Position numbers and translations under genes: made by a program. Shown one piece after another: positions 1-6,745 of a stretch of 12,500 nucleotides of DNA. Source of the DNA: Chromera velia. Lineage: Eukaryota > Sar > Chromeraceae. The stretch is from contig JAHBMJ010002391.1 of the NCBI GenBank assembly GCA_018398765.1, forward strand, positions 1 to 12,500. The letters run 5' to 3'. A model generated the notes under the pieces. It saw only the letters and a list, made by a program, of their open reading frames with translations, made no database searches and had not been told where the DNA came from. Each line of letters begins with the position of its first letter. The stretch's first letter is position 1.

Positions 1-1
1 C

Positions 2-1945
2 TATTGATGCATATTTCTCTACGAACTTCCTGTAGTACCCCGTCAACCCTAAAAATCCCCTTGTCTCTTTCACAATCTTGGGAGGAACGGCGTTTTTAAT
101 ACATTCTGTTTTCTCGCCTGAAGGTAAAATACCTGTGGGTGTAATTTTGTGGCCCAAATATTGTATTTCCTGTTGAAAGAACGAACATTTGCTGAATGAA
201 ATTTTCGCTCCGATATTTTTAAAGCGAGTGAGCACAGTGTGAAGGTCGGCGAAGTGGTCTTCCATAGACCAAGATGCACAGAGTAAGTCATCCATGTACC
301 CCCATGCGCATACATTCATCAATCCACTAAACAATTGGTCCATGGTTTTCTGCAGCATGGCGGGAGCGGACTGAATGCCAAAAGGTACGCGAAGAAACTT
401 GTACGATCCTTTGTGACAAGAAAATGTAAGTTTTTCTTGATCCTTCTCTCTTGCTTTCATTTGATTGAAAGCTGAAGCAAGGTCAATGACTGAGAACCAC
501 TTTTTCCCTTGGAGCTGAGTCAGAATGTCATCTATGTGAGGTAAGGGCCAGTTTTTCTTCTTCAGAACAGCGTTTAGACAGCGGTAGTCGACACACAATC
601 TGATTTTATTTCCTGGTCCTTTTTTTTTCACGCAAACGATCGGAGCACTCCAGGGACTGAGGCTTTCTGTGATTACTCCTGACTGCAACCAATTATTTAT
701 TTGTTCTTCTACCTTTTCTTTGAGCGCATGCGGCACCTGTCTAGGTCTGACGAAAACTGGTTCTTCTGTGTTCGTTTCTATGGCATGTTCGATTTCTCCC
801 AATGATCCCGGATTTCGCTTAGTTGGAAAGAGGGAAGTGAACTCTAATAGTAGAAGCTCCAATCTCTTCTTTTCTTCTGGGTTCAAATTCCTGGCCTTCT
901 CAACCATCTCCTTGATTTGTTTGATCGCTTCTTCTTTTTCTTCTGGAAGAAGTTCGTCCTTTTCTTTTTCTTGTGAATCTTCTGACATAGACATTTGTGC
1001 TGCGGATATGTTGCAGTCTTGTCGCACCCTCTTATCCTTTTCTCCACCCTCGTTGTTTTCTGTACAGATGGTTGAAAACGCTTGATTTTCTTCTCCTTCG
1101 GTTCCATAAATAGATGCATGTGCAAGACGCAGATTAGGAGGGAAAGTGAAAGATCGACATGTAGCATTAATCACAGCAATATGAACACTTCGGTCTTCTA
1201 TCCTTCCCACGCTGTCATGCAGATAAATCCCCATGGGTGCATATCGTCCCAAACTGCCCTCTACATGTACAACACTTCCATTGGGAATCACAGAATCGTC
1301 AGGTAGGGAGATAGACATATGAAAGAAAGAGGAAGGAGGGAGAGTTTCTTTTCTTTGAAGGAAGAGAGGTGACTGGATAAACTGTTTTTCTTTTTTGAGA
1401 ATTTCCACAGGGTGGAGAGAAATCCCACATGGGTTTTCTCCTTCTCCTTTCAGCCGAAGGACGTCGGGGTTGAAAGAGAGAGACAAAATATGTTCATTGC
1501 AAAATGACTTTCCGAGAATACATTCATTTTTGATAGAAGAAGAAATATAAAATCTGTGTTTTTTCATCTTCCCTTCTATGTTTACCCACAGAGAGACGGA
1601 CCCTTCATTTCCCAATTCTTGTCCCCCTTCCCCTTTTATAGTCAGTGGAATTCTTTGTACAGTCAAACCTGGTATTTCTTTCCTGAGACGTCGAAAAACT
1701 TTTGTATGCAATAAAGAAACTTCGGCCCCCGTGTCAATAAGAGCAACTGTAGAAGGAGTTTCTTCTTTAGAAAGAGAAATGAAGAGTCCTACACCTGGTG
1801 AAGAAAGTCTGATATGAGCAATGAGAGCAGAAGGAAGGGGTGAAGGGTCGGGTTGTTTTCGGTCCTCTTCCATTTGAGGCTTTTTGTTCGTGTGCAGTTG
1901 CCTCGGAACTGCACACGCCTCAGTGTTTTTGTCCTTGGTTTTGGT
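2..1945 (-). CDS. pol: Pol polyprotein, protease and reverse transcriptase part (partial at left edge)
   Basis: One frame stays open for 648 codons, from a TGA at 1946-1948 to the window edge; its first ATG is at 1871-1873. The retropepsin active site DTGA is at 1724-1735, followed by the ILGKSF segment at 1502-1519, which matches the usual I-L-G block of retropepsins. A linker with the Gypsy-type pattern of a bound-stabilising region (around 1150-1310) leads to the RT: SPWSAPIVCVKKKG near 620-655, VDYRCLN at 572-592, catalytic Asp in DLASAFNQ at 461-484, FGIQSAPA at 359-382, catalytic YMDD at 287-298, and the connection motif FLGLTGYYRKFV at 20-55. The RNase H and integrase parts are off the window. 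Gag's tail ends in another frame at 1920-1922, giving a 23-base overlap where a +1 shift would enter pol. Alternatively pol may start at its own ATG. The lack of any stop contrasts with gag. Confidence 0.95.
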
Positions 1946-2189
1946 TCACCGGAATGGCATTCGCATGGGTTGCCAGTCGAGGCGGAGGTTGGGGAATGGT
2001 GTGATTCGGTCTTATCGGCTTCGACATCGAGAATGGAGTTCGAGGCGCTGGTGGATTCATATGCGGTCAATTCCATGGCTCAGGTGGGTGTCTATTAGGA
2101 GGGAAGGGGCGGTATGTTTGGTAGGGTCTGAGTGTCCTACCACTGTTTTCTTCAAATTTTCTCGGCGGTCCTCTCATTGGTCCTCCCTA
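1920..2189 (-). pseudogene. Gag C-terminal proline-rich tail, interrupted by stops
   Basis: This segment continues the zinc-knuckle frame past a TAG at 2187-2189. It reads as a proline-, asparagine- and glutamine-rich tail, with one further TGA at 2067-2069 before ending at a TGA at 1920-1922. Composition (PPRKF, RPFPPN, PPAPRTPF pieces) is typical of the spacer after a nucleocapsid. The last 23 bases before the final stop overlap the start of the open pol frame, which lies +1 relative to it. That is the place a Gag-Pol frameshift would be expected, but I see no known slippery signal, so the overlap may be fortuitous. The two internal stops suggest decay. A 95-codon ORF in a third frame at 1789-2076 is probably a shadow. 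Confidence 0.55.
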
Positions 2190-2474
2190 TCTATTTGTGT
2201 CCCTTGGATCTCTGTCTGTGTTTTGAATGTACTGTTCCCTTCCTCTCCGATCTCTTTCTGTTCTTTCAGCTGCCATCTCATCCTTTCTCTTGATTTGGCA
2301 TGCAGCTCTGATATGTCCTTTCTTGTGACAATAGTTACATTCTATCTCAGGTGGAAGCGTGCATCCATTCATAGTGTATGTCCTGGTCCCTGCACATTTA
2401 GTACACTGTGCCCTTGACTGATGTTTGCAACGTTCACTACAGAGGTTCCTTGTAGGACATCTTGCATGGGTACG
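2187..2474 (-). CDS. Gag nucleocapsid, cysteine-rich with CCHC zinc knuckle
   Basis: A frame open from 2474 to the TAG at 2187 encodes 95 residues. A canonical retroviral-type zinc knuckle, C-X2-C-X4-H-X4-C (CNYCHKKGHIRAAC), sits at 2298-2339; in this family it binds and packages the genomic RNA. Upstream of it, between about 2395 and 2460, are further paired cysteines (spacing C-X5-C-X3-C and C-X2-C), an unusually Cys-rich lead-in. Downstream is a long basic/acidic charged helix-like stretch. The frame differs by one base from the capsid frame (capsid to nucleocapsid needs a -1 step) and is preceded directly by two adjacent TGA codons at 2475-2480. The two frames overlap over about 2372-2474. 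Either a small indel broke Gag, or recoding is used; I saw no standard slippery heptamer. Confidence 0.8.
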   Translation of the reverse strand, partial: RTHARCPTRNLCSERCKHQSRAQCTKCAGTRTYTMNGCTLPPEIECNYCHKKGHIRAACQIKRKDEMAAERTERDRRGREQYIQNTDRDPRDTNR

Positions 2475-2554
2475 TCATCACTGTCTGGGTAGGTGATTTC
2501 CAATCTTTCCCCCGGGGGTCCCGTCCTTCCTATTTTTGCACTGGAAACAGAGAC
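2372..2554 (-). pseudogene. Gag linker after the capsid, read past an in-frame TAG
   Basis: Beyond the TAG that ends the capsid frame (2555-2557), the same frame stays open for 61 codons to a TGA at 2369-2371. It reads as an acidic linker (for example ITYPDSDDVPMQ near 2445-2485) that plausibly joins capsid to nucleocapsid. The zinc-knuckle frame overlaps its right-to-left end. The simplest reading is that the TAG and a nearby single-base indel are both mutations in a once continuous Gag. Stop-codon readthrough cannot be excluded from one copy. Confidence 0.45.
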
Positions 2555-3400
2555 CTAATATGTTGCCGGAGTTACAAAAGAGTATTTCTTTGCATCCAAG
2601 AGAAGTTCTTGAAACAAAGAGTAATCTTTTGTTCTCAGTGCAACTCTCACTGTCTCGTTAACAACTCTTTTCACGAAGTGTTTAGTGATAGTTGACGCGT
2701 CTATGTCCTTTCCGCTCTCACTGCATAGATTTCGATGCCTGTTTGCATAATCTTTGAGTGACTCAGTAACTTTCTGTTTGAGAGAAAAAAGCTTTTCTTC
2801 TGCTGAGTCTTGATCTGCTTCTGTTAATTTGTATTCGTTCAGGAAGAGGTCTGTGAGCTGCACAAGGGAGCTGATGAGAAGCAACTTCCCAGGAGGAAGT
2901 TGATCGTACCAGGTTTGGGCTCTACCCGCGAGTGTGGAGGGAAAGTACATGTCTCTGAAGTCAAGAAAATTCCATTGCATCCGATTATAGAGACGAATCA
3001 TCCTCCCCCAATATGCCCTTGTTTGTGTTCGATCTCCCGAGAAGGAAGGAAGGTCTACTTTCACTTTTGGTATATCTCTTGTAGGCCGCGATTCGGTATG
3101 TGCTCTTAGGGAGAGACGATGTCTGGTGGGAGTCTCAGGAATGTCGGGAGAGTAATTGGTATCCATGCGCACAGGGACGACATTCCCCTGTCCGTCCAAC
3201 CTGAAGATAAATCCCTGAGTCTGCAGGTCTCTGAGGAATTGGGGGTCAATGCTACTAAGCATTGACTGAGGCGGGGATCCCCTTGGAGGCTGGTCGTTAT
3301 GTCTGGAGGCCCCCTGTTGTTCTCCTTCATTCATCAGTACTTCTTGTACTTCTTCTTCTTCTTCTTCTAGGTTGGGGTTTGCTGGTGCTGCTACTCCCAT
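2555..3400 (-). CDS. gag: Gag capsid domain ORF (retrotransposon gag)
   Basis: This 281-codon ORF has the layout of a Ty3/gypsy Gag. An acidic, Gln-rich leader (residues 10-30) and a linker with SSIDPQFLRDLQTQGF are followed by the capsid region at about residues 110-240. That region includes the family signature L-x-G-x-A-x-x-W-Y (LAGRAQTWY, residues 157-165), then the L-x-x-x-F/Y-L block (LTDLFLNEY) and the helical stretch with LFSLKQKVTESLKDYANR. Capsid assembles the virus-like particle. The ATG at 3400 is internal to a longer frame: the same frame continues upstream through a TAA at 3431-3433 into the basic N-terminal segment, so the true Gag start is probably at 3664. The ORF ends at a TAG (2555-2557) with the linker in the same frame beyond it. 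Confidence 0.88.
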   Translation of the reverse strand: MGVAAPANPNLEEEEEEVQEVLMNEGEQQGASRHNDQPPRGSPPQSMLSSIDPQFLRDLQTQGFIFRLDGQGNVVPVRMDTNYSPDIPETPTRHRLSLRAHTESRPTRDIPKVKVDLPSFSGDRTQTRAYWGRMIRLYNRMQWNFLDFRDMYFPSTLAGRAQTWYDQLPPGKLLLISSLVQLTDLFLNEYKLTEADQDSAEEKLFSLKQKVTESLKDYANRHRNLCSESGKDIDASTITKHFVKRVVNETVRVALRTKDYSLFQELLLDAKKYSFVTPATY

Positions 3401-3430
3401 CTGAACGCCGGGATGTTTAGCCTGAGGATT

Positions 3431-3664
3431 TTATCCTACTGCTTCTCCATCTGCATATGGATCCTCGTTCTGGTTGGCGTTGGGTTGGGCTGGGTCTGAA
3501 GGAGCAGCAAGTGGGAGAGCAGCCTTGGCTTTGCCTTTAGCTTTAGCTTTAGCTTTTGGTTTAGGAGCGGCGGCCTTTGCGAGACCTTTTGCCTTTGCTT
3601 TTGCTACAGCGTTTGCTAGAGCTTTTGCCTTTGCTTTTGCCAGCCTGGTGTTATGCGCGGGCAT
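3431..3664 (-). CDS. Gag N-terminal lysine/alanine-repeat segment
   Basis: The frame begins at an ATG at 3662-3664 (MPAHNTRLAK) and codes 77 residues before the TAA at 3431-3433. Most of it is built from AKAKAK-type repeats interrupted by Ala, Leu, Pro and Gly, followed by a Pro/Asn/Asp spacer. The composition is like histone H1 tails and would bind nucleic acid or direct nuclear import; that role is inference. It lies in the same frame as the capsid ORF, 10 codons from that ORF's ATG, so it is most simply the N-terminus of Gag split by a stop mutation. A slightly longer frame with a TTG start at 3694 has no ATG. The plus-strand ORF over the same DNA is a mirror of the repeat and not a gene. 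Confidence 0.65.
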   Translation of the reverse strand: MPAHNTRLAKAKAKALANAVAKAKAKGLAKAAAPKPKAKAKAKGKAKAALPLAAPSDPAQPNANQNEDPYADGEAVG

Positions 3665-3718
3665 CGTAATTCTATCGAAGGGGATCAGAATCAATCAAAA
3701 TACGGCCAGACCTACCTA

Positions 3719-4156
3719 CTGTTGGACACAAGGTAAGGGGGGAAGCTGTAGGTGTTGAATGCAGATGAATTTCTCTTGGGGGGTGGTATCAAGGCCGAGA
3801 GCCTTCAGAGCGAGAGAGGACTGTCGGTTGTGGGCCCAGACTTAATAGCTATACTGGTCCAACAAGAAGACGCTCAAGTTTTGTGGGTTGCTTACGAAGG
3901 CAGCGTTCCTTTCGAGGGCTTCCTTAGCAAGGAGGCGGGCTTGTTCCTCTCTTTCGGAAACTGCTCTATCGGGAGGGGAACCAACAACGGCTTTGAGTAC
4001 CTTGGTTGTCTGAGCCGTGCTCTGGTCAAAGTTGATAGGTGGTCTTTTCTGTCTGTTTCCTTGAGTGGGAAGTATTTTGTCGAAGTATAAAGAAAAAGAG
4101 GAAGAAGAAAGAAAATTTGACAGCGCTTCGCGATGAATTCCTGTCGGATGAGAAAT
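3719..4156 (-). pseudogene. Met-less reading frame upstream of gag, stop-punctuated
   Basis: On the minus strand, in the same frame as gag, 104 codons are open from 4156 to a TAA at 3842-3844, then 41 more codons to a TAG at 3716-3718. The first part has a charged helix-like run (SEREEQARLLAKEALERN near 3890-3950), and the second continues as plausible soluble protein. There is no Met in either piece. This could be decayed coding sequence from the element's 5' region, for example an earlier Gag extension or another element, or chance. The zone should also hold the leader and possibly part of the LTR. I do not recognise the protein. Confidence 0.3.
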
Positions 4157-4206
4157 CTATACAGAGGACAGAAAGGGAGACTTGTCAGCGATTTTGACAG
4201 CGCTTC
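4116..4206. repeat. Short direct repeat, 14 bp, 77 bp apart
   Basis: TTTGACAGCGCTTC occurs at 4116-4129 and again at 4193-4206, with further similarity beyond it (GCG versus ACG). A partial third TCAGCG lies at 4185-4190. It sits between the unknown open frames upstream of gag. Its role is unknown. Confidence 0.6.
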
Positions 4207-4246
4207 ACGTTCTGGTCCTGTTCAATCTGGGTTTCGGAGCAATCTA

Positions 4247-4720
4247 CTCGTCAGTGGATTGGCCGAAGGGGATGGGAGTGAAGGCGTATTCGTGGCTGTT
4301 GCTAGGTAGGTGTAGGCGATGGGGTTCGAGAGGCACAAGATTCAGAGATGCAATTCGTGCACACGTATCTGTGAAGTCTCCGATGTAGGGATTCCAGCGA
4401 AGAGGGGTAGGGACAGCTAGATCCAAAGGGAGGAGATGAGTGTGGACGAAGAGGGCACGCAGGTGTTTGGTCTCAAATGAGAGAAAGTAGCCAAAGTACT
4501 TGCCTCTCACAGGTCTCCTGATACCCGGTTTCTTCGCGAGGAAGAGGGTGGTCTCAGTAGCTTGGATAGAGGCAATTTTGTTTACGTCAAGCCCTAGAGG
4601 GGACTTTTTCCTGTTTCTCAGGTCAGACACAGTTGAGGTTCGACTCTCACTGGTTGTCACCACGTGTTCCGGCTCTTCTGGACTCAGTAGGTCAGACGAA
4701 GCCGAAACAGAAGAATAGAA
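4247..4720 (-). pseudogene. 158-codon Met-less open frame, unknown
   Basis: A minus-strand frame is open between a TAG at 4721-4723 and a TAG at 4244-4246, in the same phase as gag. It contains no Met codon; the only near-cognate start is GTG at 4661-4663. The sequence begins Ser/Thr/Glu-rich and then becomes mixed and protein-like (KKPGIRRPVRGKYFGYFLSF near 4490-4550). It could be an exon, a fragment of another element, or part of an LTR that happens to be open. No known domain is apparent. Two 14-bp copies of TTTGACAGCGCTTC lie just downstream (4116-4129 and 4193-4206). Confidence 0.25.
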
Positions 4721-4935
4721 CTAGAATTGGAGTTGAATATATCTTTTAATTATTCACTCAGTGTTATTAAAGTCAGTGAAGGTCGGTTCAGATCGCTTCA
4801 AGTCAATTCTTCCAGAAGGTAAGTCAATTCGATTTGGGATTCAATTTTGTTACTCCGATATCAAGTTTTTAATCGATTCTTTCTTTTCTTTTTTTCTAAA
4901 GTTGCATTTTATGCTTGTTTCCTGCAAAGGTTGCC

Positions 4936-5019
4936 AATTGTGAAAGTGTATCAATTGTGTAAGTGTATCATGTTTGACAGACTTTTATTTTTGAAAGTGT
5001 ATCAAGTTTAACATACTTT
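4936..5019. repeat. Phased 17/34-bp direct repeats (AAGTGTATCA core)
   Basis: The core AAGTGTATCA ends at 4953 (as AAAGTGTATCA), 4970 and 5004. The first two copies are tandem with a 17-bp period (AATTGTGAAAGTGTATC, then AATTGTGTAAGTGTATC). The third lies exactly 34 bp after the second, with one degenerate unit between. The 25-base blocks at 4961-4985 and 4995-5019 match at 22 positions. Repeated sites at fixed spacing suggest either a decayed tandem repeat or an array of protein-binding sites. Confidence 0.75.
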
Positions 5020-5037
5020 GCCTTAACCGATACAGAA

Positions 5038-5049
5038 CCGATTAATCGG
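5038..5049. repeat. 12-bp perfect palindrome
   Basis: CCGATTAATCGG is its own reverse complement and lies 18 bp after the phased repeats. It could be a dimeric protein site; no more can be said. Confidence 0.5.
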
Positions 5050-5819
5050 CTTTGTATTGGTGTATCATCAGACTTATTGCTTAACCTTCTATCAATCTAT
5101 TTTCCGTCTTTCTTATTAACTCTATTACTTTTTTTTTACTCAAGCTTTTTAACCTTATTTCTTTTATCAGCTTTCTGATATTGTCTGACTTATTTCTTTT
5201 ATACCGAGTGTTTAATTCATTTCCATCCATTCTCTACCAATCTTCCATCAAGGTAAACCCCTTTTACTGTATATCAGCCCTATAAGACCTTGCCTCTTAT
5301 ATTCCGATTGATCTTTCTCCATGACTTCTTAATCTATTATTCCTGTTGCTCAATTTAATAACTAAATATTTACTTAACAAAATAAGACTAGTCTATGTTG
5401 TTCTTACTAGCCTTCGATCTAAAAACCTAACTTCATTCTGTTGCCTATGACTTCAACAGAACAATACTGTAGTGTCGGTCGTGGCTTACCGACTTCATTC
5501 ATGCCTCTATGGTTTGATTTCGATGGTGTGAGTGATTGATCTGAGCGTGGACGTCAGCTTCAGAAGGCGGGCAGGTGTGGGCCTGTCACGAGTGTCGCGC
5601 CGCGTTAGGGCTGCTGCCGACCTCGCAACGCCGCGTGCGCTTAGTCTGAATAAAGTGACGTCTGACCTTGCGTGTGAAAGTTGTTCTGTGCTAGTCTCTC
5701 GATCGTGGTGTTGGCTGGTCTGAATAGTGGATCAACAGATTGACTCTGCTAGGTCATACTTTAATGTGAGTCTGCTTACGATCTACGCTTATCGTAATTG
5801 AGCCTCTAGTACTGTACGC

Positions 5820-5902
5820 AGCTTACACTGTCGGTACGTATATAGAGCATCGCATTCACATGCGCGCGTGGTCTCGGGTTCGATTCCTGCCGCAGTCACT
5901 TT
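5820..5902 (+). other. tRNA-like sequence with Pol III B box
   Basis: GGTTCGATTCC at 5877-5887 is an exact internal B-box/T-loop consensus. A TTCACAT anticodon-like loop (CAC) lies before it at 5855-5861, flanked by CGCA/TGCG-type pairing. GCTT (5821-5824) could pair with GAGC (5845-5848) as a D stem, but with a D loop of about 20 bases, longer than normal. A TTTT terminator-like run follows at 5899-5902. The acceptor stem does not pair well, so this is not a sound tRNA gene; a tRNA pseudogene or SINE head is more likely. Confidence 0.4.
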
Positions 5903-5927
5903 TCTTGCCATATGCAACCACCTACAC

Positions 5928-5989
5928 GCCCCCCGAGGCACTCACCCAACTGCATGGTTGGGTGTATCACGTACGTCGCCTCGGGGGGC
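5928..5989. repeat. Nested hairpin with 12-bp perfect outer arms
   Basis: Outer arms GCCCCCCGAGGC (5928-5939) and GCCTCGGGGGGC (5978-5989) are exact reverse complements. Inside are inner arms CACCCAAC (5943-5950) and GTTGGGTG (5957-5964) around a TGCATG loop. Transcribed, it would form a long stem with an internal bulge. A related copy lies at 6334-6361. Confidence 0.8.
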
Positions 5990-6116
5990 AGCTCAGCTCT
6001 GCTGAGATCAGCCGAGAGGCCCTGAGATCGCACGCACTCGCATAACGCATTTTTTCATTTTGGGGGGGGCGATCGGTTCTGTCTCTGTCACAGTCGGTGC
6101 GCCCGAGTTCTAAAAT

Positions 6117-6208
6117 GTGCCCCTCAAGCAACTCGCACGGAGCCGCGATCGCACATGCCTAGCTTAATTACTTTGTGCATGCGTGCCCCTCAAGTAACTC
6201 GCACGGAG
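6117..6208. repeat. 26-bp direct repeat, two copies
   Basis: GTGCCCCTCAAG-Y-AACTCGCACGGAG occurs at 6117-6142 and 6183-6208, with one difference (C versus T) and a 66-bp period. Both copies are followed by CACATGC-containing sequence a few bases later, so the real unit may be larger. It lies between the two hairpin copies. Confidence 0.8.
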
Positions 6209-6333
6209 TTCCACATGCATACGACGCGCGCGCGGTCCCGAAAAGCATACGTACTTCGCTGCCGTAGCCCCCGCCCCATGGCAGCACACAACTTAGACAT
6301 GCCCAAGCCGCATCAATTTGCGGACCCCCCGGA

Positions 6334-6361
6334 GGCACTCACCCAACTGGTTGGGTGCATC
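6334..6361. repeat. Second, partial copy of the hairpin repeat
   Basis: GGCACTCACCCAACT and GGTTGGGTG-Y-ATC are shared with 5937-5968. This copy lacks the GCAT of the loop and has lost the right outer arm, leaving CACCCAAC (6340-6347) and GTTGGGTG (6350-6357) around a 2-base loop. It is followed by an A-rich stretch ending in A12. Confidence 0.75.
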
Positions 6362-6427
6362 CCGTTAATTTACAATTTATAATTAAAAAAAAAAAACACA
6401 TGCATGCAGTAAAAATTGGCCGGATGA

Positions 6428-6453
6428 GTGCATGAATTGAATGATTCATGCAC
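6428..6453. promoter_or_regulatory. Inverted repeat upstream of TATA box
   Basis: GTGCATGAAT (6428-6437) and ATTCATGCAC (6444-6453) are perfect 10-bp arms with a 6-base spacer, about 70 bases before the TATA-like box. The arms contain TGCATG, and a TGCATGCA lies at 6401-6408. TGCATGC-type elements are known binding sites of ApiAP2 factors in apicomplexans; that link is inference here. Confidence 0.45.
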
Positions 6454-6524
6454 GTACAGCGGTCGATCCATCGACGCAATGGTGGAAAGAAGGCCAACGT
6501 TGATGCTTCTTTTACGTCCCTTTG

Positions 6525-6534
6525 TATATATAAA
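6525..6534 (+). promoter_or_regulatory. TATA-box-like element
   Basis: TATATATAAA, followed by GG, lies 211 bases before the ATG at 6746. Transcription would be expected to start near 6555-6565, giving a 5' UTR of about 180-190 bases. It is the only clear TATA-like match close upstream of the gene. Confidence 0.5.
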
Positions 6535-6745
6535 GGTCTTACAAAGAGGGGACAGTCAGGCTCGAATGATTGTGGCTACACAAGCACCAAACGAAGAAGT
6601 CTGGAAGCCTCTTCAGCAACGCAATGCAATGAAGTCAAGGTGTGGCGATTGGGGCCTCCAATCCTAGAAGAGGCCATCCACACTGTTACGGACCACACAG
6701 TACAGCCAGATTGGCCTTTCTTCCAGAGCAGGTTCCTTTGAAACA

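Larger units (their letters stand above)
1..3664 (-). mobile_element. Ty3/gypsy-type LTR retrotransposon, partial (5' part)
   Basis: Read right to left, the minus strand shows Gag N-terminus, capsid domain, CCHC zinc knuckle, aspartic protease with a DTGA motif, and reverse transcriptase with YMDD. Protease directly upstream of RT and the RT motif set are typical of Ty3/gypsy elements. The order PR-RT-RNase H-integrase is known for the family; only PR and RT are visible, because the element leaves the window on the left. The right limit given is the Gag ATG; the leader and 5' LTR must lie further right but cannot be delimited without the other LTR copy. I saw no convincing minus-strand primer-binding site. 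Gag is interrupted by stops and a frame change, so this copy is probably non-autonomous or decaying, although its visible pol is intact. Confidence 0.93.
4721..5520. other. AT-rich intergenic island, no gene
   Basis: About 800 bases are rich in T and A, with stops in all frames and no ORF above about 60 codons that looks coding. The segment holds the phased 17/34-bp repeat at 4936-5019, the 12-bp palindrome CCGATTAATCGG at 5038-5049, and T-rich runs. It probably lies between the retrotransposon and the next repeat, and may include the retrotransposon LTR, which cannot be delimited here. Confidence 0.6.
5521..6430. other. Gene-free repeat-rich region, possible degenerate retroposon
   Basis: No ORF here looks coding. 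The stretch is GC-richer than the island to its left and contains, in order, a tRNA-like B box (5877-5887), a nested hairpin (5928-5989), a G8 run (6062-6069), a 26-bp direct repeat (6117-6142 and 6183-6208), a partial second copy of the hairpin (6334-6361), and an A12 tract (6385-6396). A Pol III-type head with an A-rich tail would fit a tRNA-derived SINE, but the tRNA fold is poor and the extent uncertain. Confidence 0.45.

Noticed and set aside
1884-2417. Plus-strand 177-codon ORF
   Set aside because: It lies antisense to the zinc knuckle and Gag tail and shows no domain.
2555-3664. Reassigned stop codons (ciliate-like code) to explain gag stops
   Set aside because: Pol has 648 codons with no TAA or TAG, and Gln is encoded by CAA/CAG throughout.
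3474-3758. Plus-strand 94-codon ORF rich in Ala/Phe/Leu
   Set aside because: It is the antisense image of the lysine/alanine repeat of Gag.
3784-3796. TGGTATCAAGGCC, resembling an initiator-Met tRNA primer-binding site
   Set aside because: It is on the plus strand, opposite to the element, and has mismatches to the usual TGGTATCAGAGC.
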